Positions 50,047 through 58,340 of a stretch of 64,000 nt of DNA are shown here, piece after piece. How positions within the stretch are numbered: the stretch's first letter is position 1; each line of letters starts with the position of its first letter. The position numbers and the translations under genes are program-made. The DNA is taken from the NCBI GenBank assembly GCA_963082975.1, contig OY720344.1:27563172-27627171 (forward strand). The letters are read 5' to 3'. The notes below the pieces were generated by a model. The model did no database searches. It was given only the letters and a program-made list of their open reading frames with translations, and was not told the DNA's origin. Origin of the DNA: Labia minor. Its lineage: Eukaryota > Arthropoda > Insecta > Dermaptera > Spongiphoridae.

Positions 50047-51397
50047 GGGTGACCCAGCCAGTAGTTGAACCCCTTCCAGTAGTTGAACAAATTACCAAAA
50101 ATCCGCCAAAATCTCAAGAGGAAACATACTTGGAACGTGAAATTTTATTTTATTTTTAAGTTCTTATGTTGTCACAACTGAAACACCTATCGTCTGCTGC
50201 ACGTGACTTAAGTACTCAAAGATATTATTTTTTTTCTCAAATGAAATGCTTGTTTTTGCATTCACGACTAGTCTACTGAAAATACGGTAAGTAAAAGTAA
50301 TCCACGTGCATCCTAGTCATTTTTAGAGATATTTTTACCGAATTGGTCTTAAATTAAAGCTAAAGGACTACATTTTGAAGCATGATATTAAGGTATAGAT
50401 ATTTTTTATTTTTTAGAGCTCTAAACTGACTGTTCAACTAATGGCACTGTTAAAATGCACAAATTCCAGTAATTGAACAGTGGTGAACGTTGCCCGCCAT
50501 CGAAGATCACCAGACTGTGAATGTTCAATCCCTCTTATACCTTGAATCCCTCTTCCCCAAGGGTAGGCCTGAAGAATTTAGAAAAGTGCAGGGGAAGAGT
50601 GGGAGGGTAATATTGAGGCCCGTGAACTGTTTCAGTTTTGGAAAAGGCTTCGGAGCAAATGTCTTAATGAAACTCAGACAAATGGCCTTTTGTCTGAGTG
50701 TATTGAAAAAGAGCCCGAAATTAATCATAATTTTGATGCCTCACCTTCAGCATTGAATGTTAGTGCAATCCAAGCAACACTTTCAAGACAAACGGACTCG
50801 CCTAAAGTAAAGTAAAGTAAAACCAGGAATCTGTATGCAGTAACGGGACTCGACTCCCAAAGCAATTTCGTATCAAAAGTTTAAAAAATTTTAAAAATAT
50901 TTTTAATTTTGTATCTTATGTGTATATTGCCGATTGGTGTTTGTATGAAATAAATAAATAAATAAATATATGTATTATTGTTATTATTATTATTATAATT
51001 TAAACATTGAGCAATGTTTGGAATGTGAATCAGCCTTGTATTGTGTTATGAGTGCTCAAGCTATACGCCTAGATATTTGTTAAGTCGTTTTGGATATGTA
51101 CCTAAACTTAAAATAAAAAAAAACTATGAAATAACGGGTGTTCAATTACTGGAATATCGAGCGTTCAAAAACTGGACATGTCTGTTCAACCACTGGGATA
51201 AAATCATAAAAAATGTTGTGAATTTTTTTTTGCTTTTTATTTTTCAGTTAAGCACTGTTTAATATTTTTTTTAATAACTACAATAATAAAGCTTTGTTAA
51301 AAATCCATTAGCTTAGTTTTACGGCTAATAGTATAGAACTAACAACAGGATCCGTGGTAAACTGGCTTTATTTGTTCAACTACTGGCTGGGTCACCC
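50047..51397 (+). mobile_element. TIR transposon of Tc1/mariner-pogo type, 1.35 kb, non-autonomous
   Basis: Perfect 24-bp terminal inverted repeats (50047-50070 and 51374-51397, beginning GGGTGACCCAGCCAGTAGTT) are flanked by TA on both sides (50045-50046, 51398-51399). That TA duplication places it in Tc1/mariner sensu lato; the TIR start and length fit pogo/Tigger-like elements better than mariner. A second inverted pair of 17 bp lies inside at 50463-50479 and 51139-51155. The same CAGTARTTGAAC word recurs several times in the element. Only a C-terminal transposase-like remnant is left, so it depends on an outside enzyme. Perfect termini suggest a fairly recent insertion. Confidence 0.85.
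50490..50815 (+). pseudogene. Transposase-like C-terminal remnant in the 50-kb element
   Basis: One frame reads VNVQSLLYLESLFPKGRPEE then FRKVQGKSGRV. After a frameshift near 50610 a second frame continues NIEARELFQFWKRLRSKCLN and later SALNVSAIQATLSRQTDSPK, ending at TAA 50813-50815. Composition is protein-like and unlike the flanks, and its position just before the 3' part suits a transposase tail. I recognise no catalytic motif. Identity is inferred from the element around it. Confidence 0.4.
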
Positions 51398-51510
51398 TAC
51401 ATATGTAAATAATAATTATAATAATGATTATTAAAAATGAATTGAAATTAGATTAAATAAGATGGAAATAAATATTGTATAGAATTAATTTTACAATTAA
51501 AATTTTAACT

Positions 51511-52160
51511 GAATTTTTACCGACCGACGATAGTAAGGGAGGTATTGTTTTCACACCAAATTTCACATGTGGAGATTTTTACATATCTCCACGAATCATG
51601 CATTTTCTAAACAGAAAAAAGTATTTTTAGCATGATGTCTGTCCGTCCGTCTGTCCGTCCGTCCGTCTGTCCGTCTGTCCGTCTGTCCGTCCGTATAGAT
51701 GTGTACAGCCTGAACGGCTCAACCGATTTTGATGAAATTTGGTATATTTACTTAATGCATCATTGGGATGAATTGATCAACTTTTGGTGCAATTCCGGAA
51801 ACCGGAAGTGGTAGTATTAGCGATCGACGATAGGAAGGAAAGGGTTATTTTCACACCAAAGGAGATTTTTTTATATATCACCACGAATCATGCACTTTGT
51901 ATTGGTTTTATCCTCGAGAAAAATCATATTTATTAGTTTTTTCTTGATTTAAAATTATTTGACGTCATCAAGCCATTCATGACGTCACAGCCTAGTCTTG
52001 CATATATATTATAAATAAAATAAAATTAAAAATGTTTATATTTATTATTTATGTATCCATATCTGTTTTTTATTACATTAATAGATATATGAAAATTATT
52101 TGAAATTGTTTCTGTTGCTGGAAATTAATTTATTTCAAACCGTCGGTCGGTTCGGACCTG
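51511..52160 (-). repeat. Repeat family C, copy 2, longer
   Basis: Begins TTTTTACCGACCGACGATAG and ends AAACCGTCGGTCGGTTCGG, so CCGACCGACG is present in inverted form at the two ends. Inside it matches 45151-45600 through most of its length. It carries an expanded (GTCC/GTCT)n microsatellite at 51639-51693 and two TGACGTCA-like sites near 51960 and 51990. Just outside the right end is a small hairpin GACCTG-GCCA-CAGGTC. Terminal inversions plus a 3' hairpin would fit a Helentron-like non-autonomous element, but a TIR element is equally possible. Confidence 0.65.
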
Positions 52161-52594
52161 GCCACAGGTCAACTTATTATATTCTATATTTATAAATAAT
52201 AAACACAATTCAAACTAAAGTTTTTCTAATATAGGTACGTAAATAGACTTTTGAAGTACCTCCATGACAGAATTTCACTCAAAATATAGATAATTACGTT
52301 ATATTTAATGATTAAATAAATATTTATTAATAATTTAAATCACCATGATAAATAAAAAAAAAAAATAAAATAAAAAAATTTGATGATTTTTTTTAAATTT
52401 CAAAAATAATTGTTAATATTAATTATTTAAAAAATGTAAATATTTTTTTTTTTATTTTATAACAAAAAAATCCAATATTCTATTGGTGAGTTAGATAAAA
52501 TTTTATTAATAAAGTACAGAATGGAATATTATAGTAGATACCTACACGAAGACAAATATAAGAGATATTTACAAAATACAAATTTTAGGATATA
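52161..52594. other. AT-rich DNA, nothing recognised
   Basis: A/T-rich sequence with poly-A and poly-T stretches between repeat C and a mariner-type element. No frames or motifs. Confidence 0.6.
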
Positions 52595-53442
52595 CAGGGT
52601 GGACCAAAAGTCCGGTTGAATCGAGCGCTGCTTCGAATTACGGGGGATAGGGGTAGCGGGGTGTTTACTAAACGCGAGAGCGGCTAGTTGGAATTCAGTG
52701 CCATGGCGTCGTTCAGCGGAGCACAACGCGCGTTTTGCGTACGCGAGTACTATCGCAACAACGATTCTACAACATACGAAATAAAAATCAAGCTCCATCA
52801 ACTCGTGCAATTAAAAATTGGGTACAGAAGTTCGAGGAGACGGGTTCAACATTAAATCAACCACGATCCGGCCGACCTAGGACGTTGAGAGAGCCCGTAA
52901 ACATAGAGCGCGTACGAGCATCTGTTAGAGAACAACCTGGCCTCTCTACTCGAAAGCGGTCTAGTGTTTTAAATGTGTCCAGGACATCTTTAATTCTTAT
53001 TATTCACAAGGATTTACATTTACACCCATATAAAATTCAAATTGTACAGCAATTTTTGGGCAAAAAGTCATATCCAAAAGAGGTGACATTAACTGGCCAT
53101 CCCGCAGCCCGGATTTGTCACCAATGGACTTTTTCCTTTGGGGAAACCTCAAAAGTAAAGTTTTTAATAACAACCCTCAGTCTATTGACGAATTAAAATA
53201 AAATATACGCGAGGAAATTCAGAACATATCTCCAAACACTTGTCGGGCAGTGATGGAAAATTTCCGCACTAGGTTGCAGGGGTGCCAAACTAAACAAGGG
53301 GCACATTTGGACGACGTTATTTTTAAAAAATAAAACCCTGATTTTTGTACTCTTATAATAAATATAAACATATTTTCTCTCATATCTCTTTTTGTATTTT
53401 TTATAACCATTTGAAATGTTACCGGACTTTTGGTCCACCCTG
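52595..53442 (+). mobile_element. Tc1/mariner-type transposon, internally deleted, 848 bp
   Basis: Perfect 22-bp terminal inverted repeats (52595-52616, 53421-53442; core GGTGGACCAAAAGTCCGGT) are flanked by TA on both sides. It is the same family as 3457-4290, whose C-terminal coding part aligns closely. The element keeps the 5' leader, the DNA-binding half and the last third of the transposase. The middle with the first and second catalytic acids is missing. The length is about half that expected for a full copy. Clean termini suggest it moved as a deleted element. Confidence 0.9.
52703..53333 (+). pseudogene. Transposase with DUF4817-like N-terminus, deleted and frameshifted
   Basis: The start is MASFSGAQRAFCVREYYRNN in one frame. 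The next frame gives APSTRAIKNWVQKFEETGST, PRSGRPRTLREPVNIERVRA and SRTSLILIIHKDLHLHPYKI, a helix-turn-helix region with a GRPR hinge. After HPYKIQIVQQ the internal deletion jumps to IFGQKVISK and then WPSRSPDLSPMDFFLWGNLK, the block of the last catalytic acid, ending VIFKK and TAA at 53331-53333. There are at least two frame shifts, one in-frame stop after IDELK, and one large deletion. The copy at 3.5 kb retains WFQQDGATCHTS, the block lost here. Confidence 0.85.
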
Positions 53443-53562
53443 TATCAAATTTTAATAACCAGTGTGAGTTGTAACTTTATTTTATTTAATATAAAAATAT
53501 TTTTTTTTCTTTAAATATATAATTTACCTAAACCTAATATATATATACCAAAAAGATTTTAT

Positions 53563-54534
53563 ATCGCCTGCATCGACGACATAATGGAGATATTGTATCG
53601 GCAACTCGACCACGTTCGAGACTTACATCGCCATGACCACACACACCCGATGTCATCGATGCAGGCGATGATGAGTCTCGGACGTGGTCGAGTTGCCGAT
53701 GCTGTGTTGCGGTGTCGTCCTGATCCCGAAGGCGACGAAGGTCCAGAGGCAGCGATGTCCTATTCCTGAATCTATGACGATTCTATGCCAAGTGGCTTCC
53801 TCGGAGCGCTGTGATGACGTCCTGGTCCTGTTCGATGGTCCGGAGGCAGCGTTGTTGCGTCGCGTCGTCGATGGTAATGGCAAGGATGCAGAGGAAGGAT
53901 CGAGATATTTCCAGGGTTTATTCAACCGGTTCCAACAAATATCACATCGGGGTCACCGATATAGCGGACATGTATTTGTGGGAGTATAGAATGTTGGAGG
54001 AGGAGAAGGACTAGATCAGTGTTTCTCAACCTTTTTGGACCAAACGCCCCCTTTGTAAGACCCACTTCTTAATTCGCCCCCCTATAAATTTTTATAGATA
54101 AAAATTGCATGATAATCCCTAATATAAGGTAGGTACACTAGGTGATAGAGCCATATTGAAAAATCGAGTTTCAGAACCTGATTGCAAAATCATCTGACCT
54201 TTTTTTAGAACCAAATTGAAAAAAAGAGGAAATGTTTAAAAAGCCTGTTCGCAAAATCATCTTATCTTTTTTTAGAGTTGAAAATGATTTCGCCCCCCAA
54301 AAATAATTTATCCCCCCCCAAAATCGTATAGTCAAATAATCGCCCCTTTAAGATGTCGATCGCCCCCAGAGGGCGATAATGCCCAGGTTGAGAATCACTG
54401 GACTAGATTAACATTGACAAAGATGTGGAGATCAAACTCAATTTATTATTTCACAATATCTCCATTATGTTATTATCGACTTGGGTTGGTGCACGTTGGC
54501 TTGGCGCCATCTATTTGTGGTGTGGGACACCACA
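53563..54534 (-). repeat. LTR-like fossil, interrupted by a hAT MITE
   Basis: This is a GC-richer segment ending (on +) GGTGTGGGACACCACA, that is, on the minus strand it starts TGTGGTGTCCCACACCACAA followed by ATAGATGGCGCCA, an LTR-type start with a small inverted repeat. An AATAAA in GGTTGAATAAACC lies at about 53918 on the minus strand. The frames on both strands in 53650-53990 show no gag or pol motif. The left end is a patchwork of inverted repeats (see findings). A 384-bp hAT-type element is inserted at 54017. The superfamily is not clear, and an old LTR or an unclassified composite element are both possible. It is clearly broken. Confidence 0.35.
54017..54400. mobile_element. hAT-type MITE, 384 bp
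   Basis: Starts CAGTGTTTCTCAACCTTTTT and ends AGGTTGAGAATCACTG, imperfect inverted termini of the well-known CAGTGNTTCTCAACC hAT type. A perfect 8-bp target duplication GACTAGAT flanks it at 54009-54016 and 54401-54408. Noncoding, with C-rich words such as 'cgccccc' at both subterminal regions. It is of a different hAT family from the CAGTGGCG elements at 3.9 and 9.2 kb. Confidence 0.9.
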
Positions 54535-54900
54535 ATATGAAAAAAATAAAATTAGAAATAAAATAATAAAAATAAGAATTAGAATAAATATTCTTGAAAT
54601 TTAATTTAATCGAAGCAACATAATTTAGAATAATATTATTTTTCCTTTATATATTTATAATTAATCGCAATCTGAGATATTTAATTAATTAGAGTAATTA
54701 TCTATAATTTCTTATAGAGTGCTGACAAGTTAGTTTGGAAGTATACTTAAAATTTGCATGAATTAAATTTAAAGGAATGTTTTTAAGATTGCCTTTTAAA
54801 AAATTATTGGATTATTTTTATTACTATTTAATTATTGAAGTGAAACTTCTTTAGCGGCGTCCTGACATTTGGTTGAGAATGGAGAGTGAATTGAAAAATT
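54535..54900. other. AT-rich DNA, nothing recognised
   Basis: A/T-rich until about 54840, where composition changes towards the block that follows. No frames or motifs. Confidence 0.55.
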
Positions 54901-54904
54901 GAAA

Positions 54905-55147
54905 TTTCGTAACGCGTTACGAAACGCAAGAGAGAAAAAAGATATAGATATAACGAGTGAGAATGAGATAGCCTCTATCTCCGACTCTCTTTTGTGCGGT
55001 GTTTCGTTTTTGAGAGAGAGGCTATCTGGGTCTTTCTTTTGTCCGGTCTTTCGTCTTTGAGAAAGAGGCTATCTGCCTCTTCGTTTTGTGCTGTCTTTCG
55101 TTCTACTACGCTCTCGCTAGGTCCAAAGTCCACGGCGCGCATGCGCG
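54905..55147. promoter_or_regulatory. Palindrome, 47-bp tandem repeats and NRF1-like site
   Basis: A perfect 20-bp palindrome TTTCGTAACGCGTTACGAAA lies at 54905-54924. It is followed by two exact-length 47-bp tandem units (54976-55022, 55023-55069) and a 37-bp partial unit (55070-55106), each containing TTTTGT..G.TNTTTCGT. Next comes CGCGCATGCGCG (55136-55147), a 12-bp palindrome that matches the NRF1/EWG promoter motif GCGCATGCGC. The overlapping + frame 54994-55296 is produced by the tandem repeats, whose period is not a multiple of three. This could be a host CpG-type promoter or the regulatory part of an unknown element. No TATA box or coding exon is seen nearby. Confidence 0.4.
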
Positions 55148-55484
55148 GTAGTACGTTGACGCGGAATAATATTTCTCAGCTTCTACTGGGTCAAAGAATA
55201 AAAATTAGTATGACTTATGATCAAAAGAGGGCGAGATCTCCACCTTGTCCAGTAGATATCGCAATTAAATACAATTTGAATTTAAATATATATTAATTTC
55301 AAAATTTGCCTAAACATTTATAAAAATAAATATACATATGAAATTTGTTATTTTTTTTTAATATTAAAAAATATTTAATTTGAGATTAATTATATGTAAA
55401 AAGATCAACTATCAAATAGATTCAAACTTTTATTTTCTTTGATTAGATTATAATTAAATATTATTTATATTATTTAAAAATTAT

Positions 55485-55877
55485 TATTAAATTTAATTAA
55501 TTATAAATTATAAATAATAAATAATAAATATTAAACCAGCGCATGTTTGGCTTTTTGTTGATGGCACCACGTCACGTGTTGGCGCGTGAGATTTGCAGTG
55601 TTAAAAAATTAATTCTGGTAATTTCAGCTAATCAATCAAGCTGAAATTCTATATATAGCAGTTTTATACAATTATTAATCATGTGAAAAATTATCAAACA
55701 TATATCTTTATTTTTACGGTCACTTTAGAGGAAAAAAAATCAAAACGTTGTAGGTAATGACCCTCTTCCGGTTGAGCTACATTTCTCAAAAGTTGATAGA
55801 AAACTATGAATTTTGAATAATGTCCATGTACCAAATTTCATCATTCTAGCTCAAACCGTTTTTGCGTAATCTTGCCT

Positions 55878-55917
<40 letters not shown>

Positions 55918-56044
55918 ACACACACAGACATTTTTCTCAACCTTAGTGAAAATGATTCAGGAACCTTCAAAAAGTATAAAAACATCAAAATCTCAACATC
56001 GAAAATTTTCGTGATCGCAATACTATCTCTGGCGAGATAGTAAA
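55485..56044 (+). repeat. Interspersed repeat family A, copy 2
   Basis: Nearly identical to 6421-6962 over its whole length, starting in the TTATAAATTATAAATA flank. It carries a longer (CA)n microsatellite at about 55885-55926. The right end is a clean hairpin: TACTATCTC (56021-56029), loop TGGC, GAGATAGTA (56034-56042), followed by A-rich DNA. The high identity to the other copy, with changes mainly in the microsatellite and the hairpin, suggests recent activity. Noncoding. Confidence 0.78.
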
Positions 56045-56283
56045 AAATGATTCATTATTATTGGATTTGGCTGGTAATATTAATACCTGAGACACCGAGC
56101 TCGCTCTACCCTTTAAAAAATATTGATATACAATTCTTTAATTATTTATTACAATTATTAAATGTATTAAATAATATTTTATTGAAAAAATATTAAAAAT
56201 TATAAAACTATCTAAAACTTAATTAATAAAAGAACAATGAATAAATAAATCACGAAAATAGATAAAAAAAAAATGCACGCGGC

Positions 56284-56345
56284 GAGTTTCGATCCTTCGA
56301 ACTCGGGGAGTAAAAACAATTGTTCTTACTGCTGGTCTATGATAT
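56284..56345 (-). repeat. Pol III promoter-like, tRNA-derived fragment
   Basis: On the minus strand a near A box TAGACCAGCAG (10 of 11) at about 56329-56339 is followed about 45 bp later by GATCGAAAC (56286-56294), a full match to the B-box consensus GWTCRANNC, and then by a run of T's (about 56262-56271) that would terminate Pol III. The spacing is right for a tRNA. However, the acceptor, anticodon and T stems do not pair well, so it is not a functional tRNA. It may be a SINE head or an old tRNA pseudogene. Confidence 0.35.
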
Positions 56346-56417
56346 TTTGATAATTACAAAGATATTTTTACCATCTTTCAAAGACATTTATTTGTTTTGT
56401 TGTTTTTTTTTGAGAGA

Positions 56418-56670
56418 GATTAATAAATATATATATATTTTATTAAAAATAAATATTTTTAATTTTATTTCGAAATTAAATAATGAATTTTAAAATATTT
56501 TAAATATAAAAAAATGTTAATACAATATCATTTAAAAAAAAAGCGGGATTAATAAATATATATATATATTTTATTAAAAATAAATATTTTTAATTTTATT
56601 TCGAAATTAAATTATAAATTTTAAAATATTTTAAATATAAAAAAAATATTAATACAAAATTAAAAAAAGG
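56418..56670 (+). repeat. Two tandem 129-bp AT-rich units
   Basis: GATTAATAAATATATATATA starts at 56418 and again at 56547. Each unit runs through AATTTTATTTCGAAATTAAA and ends near an AAAGCGGG or AAGGCGGGA word. Similarity is high apart from small length differences in A runs. Noncoding. It could seed a satellite array. Confidence 0.75.
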
Positions 56671-57149
56671 CGGGAGTAAAATTTCAAAATGGATGCCATT
56701 TACGTCACCCATATATAATTTTCAATTAAGAAATTAATAATGAAGCTGTAAGTTTCAAGAGATGTAATCAATAAAACTCAATTTTTCTTTATAAATACTA
56801 TATCTAGTGTGAATTTGAAAAAAATCGTTAGAGCGGTTTTTGAGAACCAATGGTTATAGATAAATAGATAGATATATACAATTTTAGCTAGCATAATAAG
56901 ATAAGATATATATCGTGAAATAATTAAAATTCTCAAGTCAAATATACAGCGTGCACGCATACCGACGCATGTAATTGTGTGTGTGAACATGGTCGGCGAT
57001 TCACACGCCAACACATACAGTTATGTGCGTCGATGACCATTCACGTTATTTATCCCAATCTCAACATTACTTTAACACTACTAAATCAATTTAAAATTAT
57101 TATTGCATTTAAAACTGCTTTTCTCTACTCCACAGATTTCACTATGCCG
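56671..57149. other. AT-rich DNA with a repeat-type phrase
   Basis: At 56815-56900 there is AAAAATCGTTAGAGCGGTTT followed by GATAGATAGATA and AGCTAGC, which resembles the tails of widely dispersed arthropod repeats and mirrors the ACTAGCTG start at 43049. At 56945-57045 a less A/T-rich patch leads into the endonuclease fragment and may be its upstream part. Confidence 0.35.
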
Positions 57150-57548
57150 AAAAAAAATAACGACCAAAATTTAGACGATATTATTTATTTCATACACCTT
57201 TCACTACTGGTTTATAGCCACACAGGTGCTAATGCACTTGAACGAGGCGAAGATAAAATCCCTCTAATTCTCGGGGGAGATTTTAATGTAAATTTTGGAT
57301 CTGATGATTCGTTGCCGTTGATCAACTTTCTTCGAGAAACATTTGGTCTGCTTATAAATAACGATCCCAAGGAATCAACAACAAAATCTGGAACTACAAT
57401 AGATGCTGTTTTTACACGTTATATAGAAAATATCGAATCACGAACATATATATCTTATTTTAGTTATCACAAGCCATTAATATCAGTATTACCAATTGAA
57501 GCACCAACCGACAATAGTACAGGCAATGTAGATATGATGATAGAGTAG
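57150..57548 (+). pseudogene. Endonuclease-like fragment, Helentron/Helitron2 or LINE
   Basis: A frame open to the TAG at about 57546 reads DDIIYFIHLSLLVYSHTGAN, then IPLILGGDFNVNFGSDDSLP, STTKSGTTIDAVFTRYIENI and ISYFSYHKPLISVLPIEAPT. GGDFN and SGTTIDAVF..R plus a final SYH are the conserved motifs of the exonuclease-endonuclease-phosphatase fold: catalytic D and N in GDFN, D in TTID, H in SYHKP. This particular wording, with ISYFSYHKP near the protein's end, is what I know from endonuclease domains at the C-terminus of Pif1-helicase proteins of arthropod Helentron-type elements. The N-terminal endonuclease motifs and any helicase are absent, so it is a fragment. A LINE endonuclease is the alternative. 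Confidence 0.65.
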
Positions 57549-57895
57549 ATAATAATAATAATAAAGCGAATATTTGTTACGAAAATTTTATACTGTTATA
57601 TGTCTTTCGAAATGATCCCTTTATTTTTCTCTATTTCTCTCTCACTCACACTCTCAACTAAAATTTATCTTATTCTCTAGATTGTAAGAAGTTTCACTTC
57701 CGCCACGTGTACGATGCTGCACATTAAGGTTTTTAATTTTTTTTACTAAATAATTAAGATATATATATATATATCAAATAATCCCAAATAAAAGTAAAAT
57801 AATTTAAGACATTAAAGTAATTTATTCTTAATTTATTATTATTAATAATAATGTTTTTACTTTAATTAATATAATATCTACTTTTGATGGGGTCG
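57549..57895. other. AT-rich DNA after the endonuclease fragment
   Basis: Contains an (ATA)n run at 57549-57563, a CT-rich patch at 57630-57650 and (TA)n at 57760. No hairpin plus CTRR end of a Helitron was recognised. Confidence 0.5.
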
Positions 57896-58340
57896 CTAAA
57901 TATTCTATTGGGTTTGTTTTTGGATAAGCGACTGTTTTTCGAGGGAAAAGCTTACTACGCGTGGGCGGAAGAGAATTCGTCGTTTTGTTGAGTATTGAAC
58001 GATGCAAAACCAGTAAAGCGTGCCTATGCTTATCGCGTTCGCCTGAGATATCCCCCTGAACCCTTCCTCCAATTCCCTTGGCCCTTTATATGGGCCCAAA
58101 GACGCTGGCTGACGTGACTCGGCATGCGTGCCAACTTGCTTGACTGAGTATGTATGTTTGTGATTGCGCAGCTACGTAACTGAGTACCGGTGTGAACCTA
58201 GTCAAGTACGGTTGGAGGATGGGGATCAGTTCGCCACGATTGTGTGAGGGTAACAGAGATAGCAATCAGCTAAGCTGAGCAGAAACAGACCTGGCTACGT
58301 GTTTATTCGTGAACCTGACTGCCGATCGTGTCTAGAATAG
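57896..58340. promoter_or_regulatory. GC-richer block, candidate promoter or noncoding exon
   Basis: Composition is balanced over about 440 bp. A TATA-like CCTTTATATGGGCCC sits at 58083-58097, with GACGTGACTCGG about 30 bp downstream in a start-site-like position. Further on are a TCAGCTAAGCTGA palindrome and many CG dinucleotides. The minus strand has a 64-codon frame (57905-58099) starting MGPYKGPRELEEGFRGISQA with no recognised domain. This could be a host promoter and 5' UTR on + or part of an old element. No splice donor stands out. Confidence 0.3.

Noticed and set aside
51639-51693. Regularly spaced repeats as a CRISPR array
   Set aside because: It is a GTCC/GTCT tetranucleotide microsatellite inside a eukaryotic interspersed repeat, with no spacers.
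53193-53438. Minus frames of 63-81 codons at the end of the 52.6-kb element
   Set aside because: Antisense to the transposase C-terminus and terminal repeat.
53653-53989. Overlapping frames of 90-101 codons on both strands
   Set aside because: Both strands are open in the GC-richer LTR-like segment, neither shows gag, pol or host motifs, and the region is full of inverted repeats.
54994-55296. 100-codon + frame that looks like a small protein
   Set aside because: It runs through 47-bp tandem repeats whose period is not a multiple of three, so the peptide is not periodic and the frame is an accident.
56284-56345. Functional tRNA gene on the minus strand
   Set aside because: Boxes and a T run are present, but the cloverleaf stems do not pair.
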